Positions 1-8,083 of a DNA stretch of 11,204 nt are shown here, piece by piece. Every line of letters begins with the position of its first letter. Position 1 is the stretch's first letter. The notes beneath the pieces were generated by a model. It was not told where the DNA came from and ran no database searches. It saw nothing but the letters and a program-made list of their open reading frames with translations. The position numbers were made by a program, and so were the translations under genes. The DNA is from Pelagibius sp050290145 (GTDB lineage Bacteria; Pseudomonadota; Alphaproteobacteria; Kiloniellales; Kiloniellaceae). The stretch is from positions 1 through 11,204 of the forward strand of contig JBNKHC010000148.1 of the NCBI GenBank assembly GCA_050290145.1, in the 5' to 3' direction.

Positions 1-1
1 A

Positions 2-77
<76 letters not shown>

Positions 78-112
78 CCATGAAGGGTGACCCGGAAGCT
101 CCTCTGCCCGCC

Positions 113-152
113 GAAATCCGCGGAAAACCTCGGATTTCTCCCCAAAATGGGG
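113..152 (-). other. Two hairpins in the tRNA-Lys 5' leader
   Basis: In the leader between the promoter and the tRNA, minus strand, there is a CCCC/GGGG hairpin with a 5-base loop (152-140), followed almost at once by an 8-pair hairpin GAAATCCG/CGGATTTC with a 10-base loop (138-113). Neither is followed by a long T-run, so they are unlikely to terminate transcription. They may be structure in the precursor RNA. Confidence 0.4.
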
Positions 153-197
153 TCGACAGGGCTGGGCCGGAAAACGGCAAGACCGCCGGGATGCGGG

Positions 198-226
198 GTG
201 ATAGCAAGTCCGGCGGGCTTTGTCGA
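198..226 (-). promoter_or_regulatory. Sigma-70-type promoter for tRNA-Lys
   Basis: On the minus strand there is a -35 box TCGACA (226-221, 5 of 6 to TTGACA), exactly 17 bases of spacer, and a -10 box TATCAC (203-198, 4 of 6) preceded by TTGC. The form CGACAAAG...CTTGCTAT resembles housekeeping promoters seen before stable-RNA genes in alphaproteobacteria. Transcription would start near 191, giving a 5' leader of about 114 bases before the tRNA. The box match and spacing are seen directly; promoter activity is inferred. Confidence 0.62.
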
Positions 227-250
227 GCCCCCCAGGTGCCGAGGGGCGCG

Positions 251-328
251 AAAAATGCAGGAAAATGAGCCCAGGCCCCGGGGCGGCAGCGCGGGCGCCC
301 GGCGGCGCGCCCAGCGGGGGCCGGCCCC
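251..328 (-). terminator. GC-rich inverted repeats after rodA, probable terminator region
   Basis: Immediately after the rodA stop is the 12-base palindrome GGGGCCGGCCCC (328-317, sharing one base with the stop codon). It is followed by a hairpin with 6-pair arms GGGCGC/GCGCCC (312-307 with 298-293, 8-base loop) and then another GC-rich self-complementary block around 288-275. Two T-runs follow on the minus strand, TTTT at 265-262 and TTTTT at 255-251. The T-runs are not directly attached to the clean hairpin, so this is not a textbook intrinsic terminator. The position between rodA and the tRNA promoter makes an end of transcription likely here. Confidence 0.4.
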
Positions 329-1482
329 TAGACCTCCGCCGTGCCGCGGCGCGAGATGCGGATGTCCCGGTGGATGTAGCAGGACATGATGAGGCCCATG
401 GCGATCATCACCGTCAGCAGCACGGTGCCGCCGTAGGAAACCAGGGGCAGCGGCACGCCGACCACCGGGAACATGCCCATCACCATGGCCATGTTGATGA
501 AGATGTAGAGGAAGAGGTTGGTGGTGAGGCCCAGCGCCAGCAGGCGGGCGAACTGGTTGCGCGCCCGCATGGAGATGGCGAAGCCGTAGGCCAGCACCAG
601 GAAATAGAGCCCCAGGAGGCCCAGGCTGCCGACCAGGCCGAACTCCTCGGCCAGCATGGTGAAGATGAAGTCGGTCTGCTTTTCCGGCAGGAAGTTCAGG
701 TGGCTCTGGGTGCCCTGCATGAAGCCCTTGCCGGTGACCGCGCCGGAGCCGAAGGCGATCATCGCCTGCAGGCTGTGGTAGCCGGCGCCCAGGGGGTCGT
801 TTTCCGGGTTCAGGAAGGTCATCACCCGGGCTTTCTGGTAGTCGTGCAGGAACTGCCAGCCGATGGGAACGGCGGCCAGGCCGGCGACGATCACCAGGGC
901 GAACTTCCACCAGCGCACCCCGGCGGCGAAGAAGACGGCGCCGGCGGCCAGCAGCAGCATGCCCGCGGTGCCCAGGTCGGGCTGCTTCAGCACCAGGCCC
1001 GCCGGGGCCACGGCCAGCATGATCGGCAGGATCAGGTAGGTCGGCCGCCCGATGTCCTCGCTGGCGACGCCGTGGAAATAGCGGGCCAGGGCCAGCACCA
1101 GGGCCACCTTCATCATCTCCGAGGGCTGCAGGCGGATGAAGCCCAGCTCGATCCAGCGCTGCGCGCCCATGCCGATGGTGCCCATCACCTCCACCGCCAC
1201 CAGCAGGCCGAAGGCGGCGAAGTAGATCAGGTAGGCGTAGCGGAACCAGAAGCGGATATCGATCAGCGCCACGGTGAACATCAGCACCAGCCCGAGGCCG
1301 AAGCGGATCATCTGGCGCGAGGCCCAGGGCGACATGGAGCCGTTGGCCGCCGAATACAGCATGGCGAAGCCGACGCCGGCGATGAGGCAGAGCAGCAGCA
1401 CCATGCCCCAGTTCAGCTGCCAGAACTTCTGCCGCAGGGTCAGCTCCGGATTGCGCCGGGAAAGGAAGATATCGACCGCCAT
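328..1482 (-). CDS. rodA: RodA, SEDS-family peptidoglycan glycosyltransferase
   Basis: RodA (also MrdB) is the polytopic inner-membrane enzyme of the elongation complex. It polymerises lipid II into glycan strands and works as a pair with the transpeptidase PBP2. The 384-residue product is close to the 370 of E. coli RodA and has about ten hydrophobic segments. SEDS signatures are present: GAQRWI at 106-111 with QPSE at 119-122, QPDLGT at 167-172, the extracellular loop with FLNPENDPLGAGYHSLQ at 223-239, and LPEKQTDFIF at 265-274. D271 in that last motif matches the catalytic aspartate of RodA (D262 in E. coli). PLPLVSYGG at 344-352 is the C-terminal signature. The ATG shares its A with the mrdA stop (TGATG), with a GGAG ribosome site 8 bases upstream inside mrdA, which points to translational coupling with its partner. 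The related FtsW is less likely because of the PBP2 pairing and the mre context. Confidence 0.96.
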   Translation of the reverse strand: MAVDIFLSRRNPELTLRQKFWQLNWGMVLLLCLIAGVGFAMLYSAANGSMSPWASRQMIRFGLGLVLMFTVALIDIRFWFRYAYLIYFAAFGLLVAVEVMGTIGMGAQRWIELGFIRLQPSEMMKVALVLALARYFHGVASEDIGRPTYLILPIMLAVAPAGLVLKQPDLGTAGMLLLAAGAVFFAAGVRWWKFALVIVAGLAAVPIGWQFLHDYQKARVMTFLNPENDPLGAGYHSLQAMIAFGSGAVTGKGFMQGTQSHLNFLPEKQTDFIFTMLAEEFGLVGSLGLLGLYFLVLAYGFAISMRARNQFARLLALGLTTNLFLYIFINMAMVMGMFPVVGVPLPLVSYGGTVLLTVMIAMGLIMSCYIHRDIRISRRGTAEV

Positions 1483-3380
1483 CAGCCGCGCTCCACGATC
1501 TGCGTGGCCGCCACGATGGGCAGGGAACGGCGTCCGGCCGGATCGCGCTTCTGGGTCTCCAGCAGGATGTCGCGGGCGATCGGCGCGGCCACCGCGGAGC
1601 CGCCGCCGCCGTGCTCGACCACCACGGCGCAGCAGTAGCGCGGCTTGTGCACCGGCGCGAAGGAGACGAAGAGCGCGTGGTCGCGCCGCCGCCAGGGCAG
1701 CTGCTCGTTCTTGGTCACGCCGGCGGCGCGCTCGGCCATGGTGATGCGGCGCACCTGGGAGGTGCCGGTCTTGCCGGCCAGTTCCATGCCCTCTTCCTGG
1801 ATACGCGCCCGGTAGGCGGTGCCGCGCGGGTGGTTGCTGACGGCGTCCATGGCATCGCGGACGATGTCCAGATGAGCATCCGGCACTTCGAGATGCGCGA
1901 ACTCCGGCGCCGGCGCGGCTGCCTCGCCTTCCGGCGGCACGGCGTCGGCGCGCACCCCGCGGGTCAGGCGCGGCGTCACCTGCTTGCCGCTGGCGATCCG
2001 TCCCACCATGGTGGCCAGCTGCAGCGGCGTGGTCAGCACGAAGCCCTGGCCGATGGAGGCGACCAGGGTCTCACCGCCCTGCCAGGTTTCGCCGATGTTG
2101 GCCAGCTTCCAGTCGCGGGTCGGGATCACCCCGCCCTTCTCGCCGTAGAGGTCGATGCCGACCCGCTCACCCAGGCCGAACTGGTTGGCCATGGCGGCGA
2201 TGTTGTCGATGCCGATCTTGCGGGAGATGTCGTAGAAGAAGACGTCACAGGAATGCTGGATGCCCTCGTGCATGTCGACCCAGCCGTGGCCGTGGCGCTT
2301 CCAGCAGTGGAAGCGCGAGCGGCCCAGGGTCACATAGCCCGGGCAGAAGACCTTGTGGTCGGGGCGGATGCCGGCCTTCAGCGCCGCCAGGGCGACGACC
2401 AGCTTGAAGGTCGAGCCCGGCGCATACATGCCGGCGATGGCCTTGTTGGTCAGGGGGTGCAGGGGATCGTTGATGAGGTCGTTCCACTGCTTGACCGTGA
2501 GGCCGATGTTGAAGGCGTTGGGGTCGTAGCTGGGCACCGAGGCCAGGGCCAGCACGTCGCCGTTCTCGATGTCCATGACCACGGCCGAGGCGCTCTTTTC
2601 GCCCTGCAGGCGCTGATGGACGAAGGTCTGCAGCCCGCCGTCGACGGTCAGCACCAGCTCGTCGCCGGGCTTGCCCTCCTCGCGGTTGAGCTCGCGGATC
2701 ACGCGGCCGTAGGCGTTGACCTCGATCTGGCTGGTGCCGGCGTTGCCGCGCAGGGCCAGGTCATACTTCTGCTCGATGCCGTTCTTGCCGATACGGAAGC
2801 CCGGCAGCTCCAGCAGCGGATCTCCGGTCAGGTCGCGTTCGGCCACGGCGGCGACGTAGCCCAGCACGTGGGCCATGGAATCGGCGAAGGGATAGTCGCG
2901 GATCTGGCCCATCTCGATGGTGACGCCCGGCAACTCCGGCCCGTTCACCTCGACGCGGCTGACCTCGTCCCAGGTCAGGTTCTCGCGCACCGTCACCGGC
3001 ACGAAGCTGCGCTTGCGCGACACCTCGCGCATCACCCGCTTGTGGTCGTGCTCGTTCAGCTCGATCAGCCGCGACAGCGCCATCAGCACCTTTTCGACGT
3101 CGCCGGCGTGCTCGCGCACCAGGACGACGCGGAAATTCTGCCGGTTGGTGGCCAGCGGCAGGCCGAAACGGTCGAGAATGCGCCCGCGCGGCGGCGGCAG
3201 CAGGCGCAGGTTGATGCGGTTGTCCTCCGCCAGGGTCTTGTAGCGGTCGGCCTCGATGACCTGCAGGTAGTACATGCGCCCGGCCAGCCCGGCCAGCAGC
3301 AGGGCCTGGGTGCCGCCCAGCAGCAGCCCGCGGCGCGAGAAGGCTCTTTGGCGTTCGTTGTCTTCGTTCTTCTGCAGCAT
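1482..3380 (-). CDS. mrdA: Penicillin-binding protein 2 (elongation transpeptidase)
   Basis: PBP2 is the monofunctional class B transpeptidase that cross-links side-wall peptidoglycan made by RodA. It is anchored in the inner membrane with its domains in the periplasm. The 632-residue product matches the family (E. coli 633). It has an Arg-rich N-terminus, one membrane segment at about 18-38, the pedestal domain to about 240 and the transpeptidase domain at about 250-610. Active-site motifs are S323-T-F-K326 (acylated serine), S377-C-D379 and K537-T-G-T. The SCD form and nearby Cys/His residues resemble PBP2 proteins reported to bind zinc there, which is an inference. The frame also opens four codons earlier with TTG at 3392, but the ATG at 3380 has GAGG six bases ahead and TTG has no spaced site, so ATG is chosen. 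It lies 19 bases after mreD and overlaps rodA by one base. Confidence 0.95.
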   Translation of the reverse strand: MLQKNEDNERQRAFSRRGLLLGGTQALLLAGLAGRMYYLQVIEADRYKTLAEDNRINLRLLPPPRGRILDRFGLPLATNRQNFRVVLVREHAGDVEKVLMALSRLIELNEHDHKRVMREVSRKRSFVPVTVRENLTWDEVSRVEVNGPELPGVTIEMGQIRDYPFADSMAHVLGYVAAVAERDLTGDPLLELPGFRIGKNGIEQKYDLALRGNAGTSQIEVNAYGRVIRELNREEGKPGDELVLTVDGGLQTFVHQRLQGEKSASAVVMDIENGDVLALASVPSYDPNAFNIGLTVKQWNDLINDPLHPLTNKAIAGMYAPGSTFKLVVALAALKAGIRPDHKVFCPGYVTLGRSRFHCWKRHGHGWVDMHEGIQHSCDVFFYDISRKIGIDNIAAMANQFGLGERVGIDLYGEKGGVIPTRDWKLANIGETWQGGETLVASIGQGFVLTTPLQLATMVGRIASGKQVTPRLTRGVRADAVPPEGEAAAPAPEFAHLEVPDAHLDIVRDAMDAVSNHPRGTAYRARIQEEGMELAGKTGTSQVRRITMAERAAGVTKNEQLPWRRRDHALFVSFAPVHKPRYCCAVVVEHGGGGSAVAAPIARDILLETQKRDPAGRRSLPIVAATQIVERG

Positions 3381-3399
3381 GGCCGGCCTCAATCCCCGC

Positions 3400-3915
3400 T
3401 CAGCGCTGGAACAGCCGCTGGCCGCGCAGGAAGGCCCAGGCCAGGCAGGGGTAGAAAGCGAGGGTCACGAGGTACTGGAAGAACACGGGATCCGGGTCGA
3501 GCAGCGCCGTCATGGCGATACAGGTCAGCAGCCAGGTCACCGCCAGGGCCGCCGCGGCCACCAGCATGAAGGCGAACCAGACCATGGCGAAGGAGGCCGC
3601 CAGGAAGAAACGCTGCTGCCAGACCACCAAAGCGTGGGCCACCAGCAGGCCGATGATGCCGGGGCCGATGACGCCGCCGGTCAGCACGTCCTGGACCAGG
3701 CCGATCAGGAAGACCGCCCAGATGGGCATGAGGTCAGGCCGGTGCACCGACCAGAAGAACACGCCGATCAGCGCCAACGAGGGCACGATGGGAGAGAGAT
3801 CGGCGATGTGCAGGGGCAACAGGGCCAGCAGAACCAGCAACATCGTCACAAAGAAGGGGGAGATGCTGCGGGCGACGACGTCGAGGCGGTGCCAGACCCC
3901 CTCTTCCTGCCTCAC
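3400..3915 (-). CDS. mreD: MreD, rod-shape-determining membrane protein
   Basis: MreD is a small integral membrane protein of the elongasome that works with MreC to control PBP2/RodA activity. The 171-residue product is the usual size (E. coli 162) and is almost wholly hydrophobic, with five or six membrane segments at roughly 18-36, 43-57, 64-78, 84-99, 103-133 and 144-164. The PGIIGLLVAHALV region (85-97) fits the family, where conservation is low, so the call leans on topology and on its place between mreC and mrdA. The start is GTG at 3915, which overlaps the mreC stop in a GTGA junction and implies coupled translation. No strong ribosome site precedes it, consistent with coupling. Confidence 0.9.
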   Translation of the reverse strand: MRQEEGVWHRLDVVARSISPFFVTMLLVLLALLPLHIADLSPIVPSLALIGVFFWSVHRPDLMPIWAVFLIGLVQDVLTGGVIGPGIIGLLVAHALVVWQQRFFLAASFAMVWFAFMLVAAAALAVTWLLTCIAMTALLDPDPVFFQYLVTLAFYPCLAWAFLRGQRLFQR

Positions 3916-4811
3916 TGCGCGTTCCCGGCTGCCGCCGCCGCGCGGGCCGCCCCCACCTGTGCTTCGAAGTCCAGGACGCCGGTCATCTCATAGTCGACGA
4001 TGCGCAGCATTTCCATGTGCGCCCAGTCGACGAAAGGCCTCACCCGGATGCCCTTCTCGCCGGCCCCGGCGACCACGCCGATGGGCAGGCCCGGCGGGAA
4101 GACGCCGCCGTGGCCGGAGGTGGTCACCCGGTCGCCGACCTGGACCTTGGCGGTGGGGCCGAGGTAGAGCAGTTCCGGGGCGTTGGTGTTGTCGCCGGCC
4201 AGCACGGCGCGGTCGCGGCCGTCGCCCACCACCACCGGCACCCGGCTGTTGATGTCGGTCAGCAGCAGCACCCGGGCCGAGCGCTTGCCGACCTCGGCGA
4301 TGCGGCCGGCCAGGCCGTCGGCGGTGACGGCCGCCTGGCCCTTCTCCACGCCGTTGCGCTCGCCGGCGTTGATCAGCACGGTGCGCACGAAGGCGCCGCC
4401 GGGATCGCCGACGACGCGGGCGGTGATGTAGGACATGGCCGGATCCGGCACCATGCGGTTCAGCGAGCGCAGGGCCGCGTTCTCCGCCTCCAGTCGGCGG
4501 GCCACCGCCTGCCACTGCAGCAGGCGGATGTTCTGCTCCTTGAGGGCCAGGTTCTCGCTGCGCAGGTTGGCCAGGGCCTCGGCCTGGTCGATGACGCCGC
4601 TGAAGGTCTCGACCGGCTGCGAGACGGCGTCGAGGATCGGGGTCACCATATCGGTGACCGCCGTGCGGGTTTCCTCGACGATGAAGCTGTTGGTGCGCCC
4701 GATGAGCATAAGGCCGAAGGCGGCCCCCACCAGGAGCAGAAGCGCGAAGCGGCTCGCCCAGGCTTTCAGGGGCGATGCGACGCGAATCTCTGAGCCGGTC
4801 GGTTTGTTCAC
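3912..4811 (-). CDS. mreC: MreC, rod-shape-determining periplasmic protein
   Basis: MreC is a bitopic protein. Its periplasmic part binds PBP2 and is thought to switch on the RodA-PBP2 pair, while its short cytoplasmic tail faces MreB. The 299 residues show a cytoplasmic N-terminus, one membrane segment at about 20-37, a coiled coil at about 65-117 rich in Leu, Glu and Arg, and two beta-domains at about 125-275. The conserved TSGHGGVFPPGLPIG stretch lies at 231-245. The C-terminus ends in an Ala-rich tail (286-296). It is shorter than E. coli MreC (367) but typical of alphaproteobacteria. The start is GTG at 4811, preceded by an unusually strong AGGAGGT ribosome site with about 4 bases of spacing. 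It is separated from mreB by 132 bases, while its downstream junction with mreD overlaps. Confidence 0.94.
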   Translation of the reverse strand: MNKPTGSEIRVASPLKAWASRFALLLLVGAAFGLMLIGRTNSFIVEETRTAVTDMVTPILDAVSQPVETFSGVIDQAEALANLRSENLALKEQNIRLLQWQAVARRLEAENAALRSLNRMVPDPAMSYITARVVGDPGGAFVRTVLINAGERNGVEKGQAAVTADGLAGRIAEVGKRSARVLLLTDINSRVPVVVGDGRDRAVLAGDNTNAPELLYLGPTAKVQVGDRVTTSGHGGVFPPGLPIGVVAGAGEKGIRVRPFVDWAHMEMLRIVDYEMTGVLDFEAQVGAARAAAAAGNAQ

Positions 4812-4943
4812 AGGACCTCCTGTCGCTGCAGCCCCCCAACCAGGCCATCAAGCGACCGATTCGGGCTAAGTTACCGAACCATCACACCAAATACAAATGA
4901 AGAAAGCATTGATCCCTAATAGACCCTTAATATCGAGCGGGCC
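4812..4943 (-). promoter_or_regulatory. AT-rich gap between mreB and mreC, possible mreC promoter
   Basis: This 132-base gap breaks an otherwise tight gene cluster and contains the most AT-rich stretch near it (about 4865-4935 on an otherwise GC-rich background). I see no convincing terminator hairpin. A weak promoter-like pair, TTGTAT then 17 bases then TAACTT, can be drawn on the minus strand but matches the consensus poorly (3 of 6 each). The near end holds the strong AGGAGGT ribosome site of mreC. A second promoter allowing mreCD-mrdA-rodA to be expressed apart from mreB is plausible but not shown. Confidence 0.3.
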
Positions 4944-5984
4944 TCAATACATGGAGATCAGCACATTCTTCAGGACTTTCATTTCCTCCAGGCAGCGGCC
5001 GGTGCCCAGCGCCACGCAGGAAAGCGGGTCGTCGGCGATCGAAACCGGCAGGCCGGTGGAAGCCCGAAGCACGTAGTCCATGTTGCCGAGCAGGGCGCCG
5101 CCGCCGGTGAGCACGATGCCCTTGTCGACGATGTCGGCGGCCAGTTCCGGCGCCGTGTGCTCCAGGGCGACCTTCACCGCCTCGACGATGGCGCCGACCG
5201 GCTCGGCCAGGGATTCGGAGATCTGCCGCTCGGAGATGATCAGCTCCTTCGGCACGCCGTTCATCAGATCGCGGCCCTTGATCTCCATGGTGCCGCCCTC
5301 GCCGTCTTCCGGCGGGCAGGCGGAGCCGATTTCCTTCTTGATGCGCTCGGCGGAGCCTTCGCCGACCAGCAGGTTATGATTGCGGCGGATGTAGGCGATG
5401 ATCGCCTCGTCCAGCTTGTCGCCGCCGACACGTACGGAGCGCGAGTACACGATGCCGCCCAGCGAAAGTACGGCCACCTCTGTGGTGCCGCCGCCGATGT
5501 CGACGACCATGGAGCCGGTCGGCTCGGTCACCGGCAGGCCGGCGCCGATGGCCGCGGCCATGGGCTCCTCGATCAGGAAAACCCGGCGCGCACCGGCGCT
5601 TTCCGCCGATTCCTGGATGGCGCGGCGCTCAACGGCGGTGGAGCCGGAGGGCACGCAGACGATGACCTGCGGACTGGCGAAGGAGCGGCGATTGTGCACC
5701 TTGCGGATGAAGTGCTTGATCATCTCCTCGGCGACTTCGAAGTCGGCGATGACGCCGTCGCGCAGCGGGCGGATGGCCTGGATGTTCCCCGGCGTACGTC
5801 CGAGCATCATCTTGGCCTCGTCACCGACGGCCAGGACCTGCTTCTTGCCTTTCACTTCGGCGATCGCGACCACCGAGGGCTCATTGAGGACGATGCCGCG
5901 CCCCTTCACGTAGACCAGGGTGTTCGCGGTGCCGAGGTCGATCGCCATATCGGCGGAGAGCATGCCGAGCAAACCAGAAAACAT
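4944..5984 (-). CDS. mreB: MreB, actin-like rod-shape-determining protein
   Basis: MreB is the bacterial actin homologue. It forms ATP-dependent antiparallel filaments on the inner face of the cytoplasmic membrane and organises the elongation machinery. The 346-residue product is essentially full family length (E. coli 347). Actin-fold nucleotide motifs are all present: phosphate-1 DLGTANT at 16-22, the connector with IEEPMAAAIG at 138-147 including the catalytic-type glutamate E140, phosphate-2 DIGGGTTEV at 162-170, and the adenosine motif GIVLTGGGALL at 289-299. The N-terminal MFSGLLGML is a short hydrophobic/amphipathic segment suited to membrane attachment. The ATG at 5984 gives the standard N-terminus, although only a modest AAGG site lies about 11 bases upstream. 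It is 72 bases after leuA and heads the mre cluster. Confidence 0.98.
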   Translation of the reverse strand: MFSGLLGMLSADMAIDLGTANTLVYVKGRGIVLNEPSVVAIAEVKGKKQVLAVGDEAKMMLGRTPGNIQAIRPLRDGVIADFEVAEEMIKHFIRKVHNRRSFASPQVIVCVPSGSTAVERRAIQESAESAGARRVFLIEEPMAAAIGAGLPVTEPTGSMVVDIGGGTTEVAVLSLGGIVYSRSVRVGGDKLDEAIIAYIRRNHNLLVGEGSAERIKKEIGSACPPEDGEGGTMEIKGRDLMNGVPKELIISERQISESLAEPVGAIVEAVKVALEHTAPELAADIVDKGIVLTGGGALLGNMDYVLRASTGLPVSIADDPLSCVALGTGRCLEEMKVLKNVLISMY

Positions 5985-6018
5985 GGATCCAATCGCCTTT
6001 TCTTCAATCCGTAAACGT

Positions 6019-6035
6019 GCCGCGGCGCCCGCGGC
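6019..6035 (-). other. Perfect GC hairpin between leuA and mreB
   Basis: In the 72-base leuA-mreB gap the minus strand reads GCCGCGG, GCG, CCGCGGC: a perfect 7-pair stem with a 3-base loop. It is followed by ACGTTTACGG rather than a clean T-run, so it could be a weak or partial terminator of leuA, a block to 3' decay, or structure in an mreB leader. It lies only 21 bases after the leuA stop, which fits a 3'-end role. Confidence 0.45.
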
Positions 6036-6056
6036 GGTTCAAACCCGAAGCCTGGA

Positions 6057-7646
<1,590 letters not shown>

Positions 7647-7652
7647 TGCCTG

Positions 7653-7775
7653 TTACACCCTTGTCTCGGGCCGCGGGCCCCTCCGGCCGCCACGTCCCGC
7701 CAAATTCAGTTTCCCCGACCCGCCGGCCCGGTCAGCCGGGGCGGCGAAGAGCAGCGGAAGAAAAGCTGGGCGCAC
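7653..7775 (-). other. Possible 40-codon upstream reading frame before leuA
   Basis: A GTG at 7775 is preceded by AGGA six bases upstream and opens a 40-codon frame that stops with TAA six bases before the leuA start, in the same frame as leuA. Its beginning reads MRPAFLPLLFAAP, with five leucine codons in 40 (CTT, CTG, CTC, CTG, TTG). Three of these fall in codons 6-9. A leucine-sensing leader peptide is conceivable, but real leader peptides usually carry an uninterrupted run of the regulatory amino acid. The later part is Gly/Arg/Pro-rich, as expected of chance translation of GC-rich DNA. Confidence 0.2.
7668..7680 (-). other. Hairpin just upstream of the leuA ribosome site
   Basis: The minus strand reads GGGCC, CGC, GGCCC: a perfect 5-pair stem with a 3-base loop ending 6 bases before the AAGGG that is the best leuA ribosome site. 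It could influence leuA translation. A larger imperfect GC-rich stem lies further upstream around 7712-7740. Confidence 0.35.
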
Positions 7776-7847
7776 GGCCGATCCTAGAGGCCACGGGAAG
7801 GGTCACTGCTTCTGCCGGTTCCCCCCTCCGGAGGCCCCCTCTCGATG

Positions 7848-7864
7848 GGTCGAGGCCCTCGACC
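7848..7864 (-). other. Perfect inverted repeat in the leuA upstream region
   Basis: The sequence is GGTCGAGG, one base, CCTCGACC: an 8-base inverted repeat that folds as a 7-pair stem with a 3-base loop in RNA. About 13 bases further on (7834-7825) is a second palindrome, CCTCCGGAGG, set in purine-rich minus-strand sequence. These sit within the stretch that would be the leuA 5' leader if the promoter is near 7950-7975. They could be leader RNA structure or an operator; no known regulator site is recognised. Confidence 0.4.
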
Positions 7865-7945
7865 TGTCGCGCCGTCTCCCGTCTTCAGCGCAACGGCCCC
7901 TCCACGGGACCACCATTCGGTTCAGAAGCGTGGTTAACGCCTACT

Positions 7946-7974
7946 TTTCTAAACCCCACTCTTGAGGTTAACAA
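7946..7974 (-). promoter_or_regulatory. Weak candidate leuA promoter in AT-rich stretch
   Basis: The only AT-rich part of the tctA-leuA gap (about 7920-8005) contains, on the minus strand, TTGTTA (7974-7969, 4 of 6 to the -35 box), 17 bases, and TAGAAA (7951-7946, 4 of 6 to the -10 box). This would give a leuA leader of nearly 300 bases. The spacing is ideal but the boxes are only fair matches. Placement between the tctA 3' hairpins and the GC-rich leader supports it. The rest of the 437-base gap shows no gene I can support beyond the weak upstream frame. Confidence 0.3.
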
Positions 7975-7984
7975 TATCTAATTT

Positions 7985-8042
7985 GGAAGCGTTAAGAATT
8001 GCTGAAGCCCAGGCGCTTCCTACGTTTTTTCCACGCAGGAAG
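7985..8042 (-). other. Competing hairpins downstream of tctA
   Basis: Three stems share one arm. The first is CTTCCTGCGT with ACGTAGGAAG (8042-8033 with 8025-8016, 7-base loop, 10 pairs). One of its pairs is a G-U that pairs only in minus-strand RNA; the plus-strand copy has an A-C mismatch. The second is GGAAGCG with CGCTTCC (8020-8014 with 7991-7985, 22-base loop). The third is GAAGC with GCTTC (8019-8015 with 8008-8004). The first stem uses the same GGAAG bases as the others, so they cannot all form together. No T-run follows, so intrinsic termination is not evident; a 3'-end stabiliser or a Rho-assisted end of the tct operon is more likely. Confidence 0.4.
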
Positions 8043-8083
8043 GTTTTCCGTCACCTGCCGAAAGGGAACGAATCGCGCCGGTC

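Noticed and set aside
220..1638. Long open frame on the plus strand opposite rodA and the end of mrdA
   Set aside because: It is rich in Gln, His, Gly and Ala with no domain, lies entirely opposite genes with clear family motifs, and is the normal antisense shadow of GC-rich coding DNA.
1611..3569. 650-codon plus-strand frame opposite mrdA
   Set aside because: It is opposite a full PBP2 gene with intact active-site motifs; its composition (His, Asp, Gln, Ala) and lack of any recognisable domain mark it as a shadow.
7801..7920. 38-codon minus-strand frame from ATG at 7916 in the leuA upstream region as a leucine leader peptide
   Set aside because: It is Arg/Gly-rich and contains no leucine codon, so it cannot be a leucine-sensing leader.
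7985..8042. Intrinsic terminator of the tct operon
   Set aside because: The hairpin is strong, but no T-run follows it in the minus-strand direction; it is kept only as a structured 3' end.
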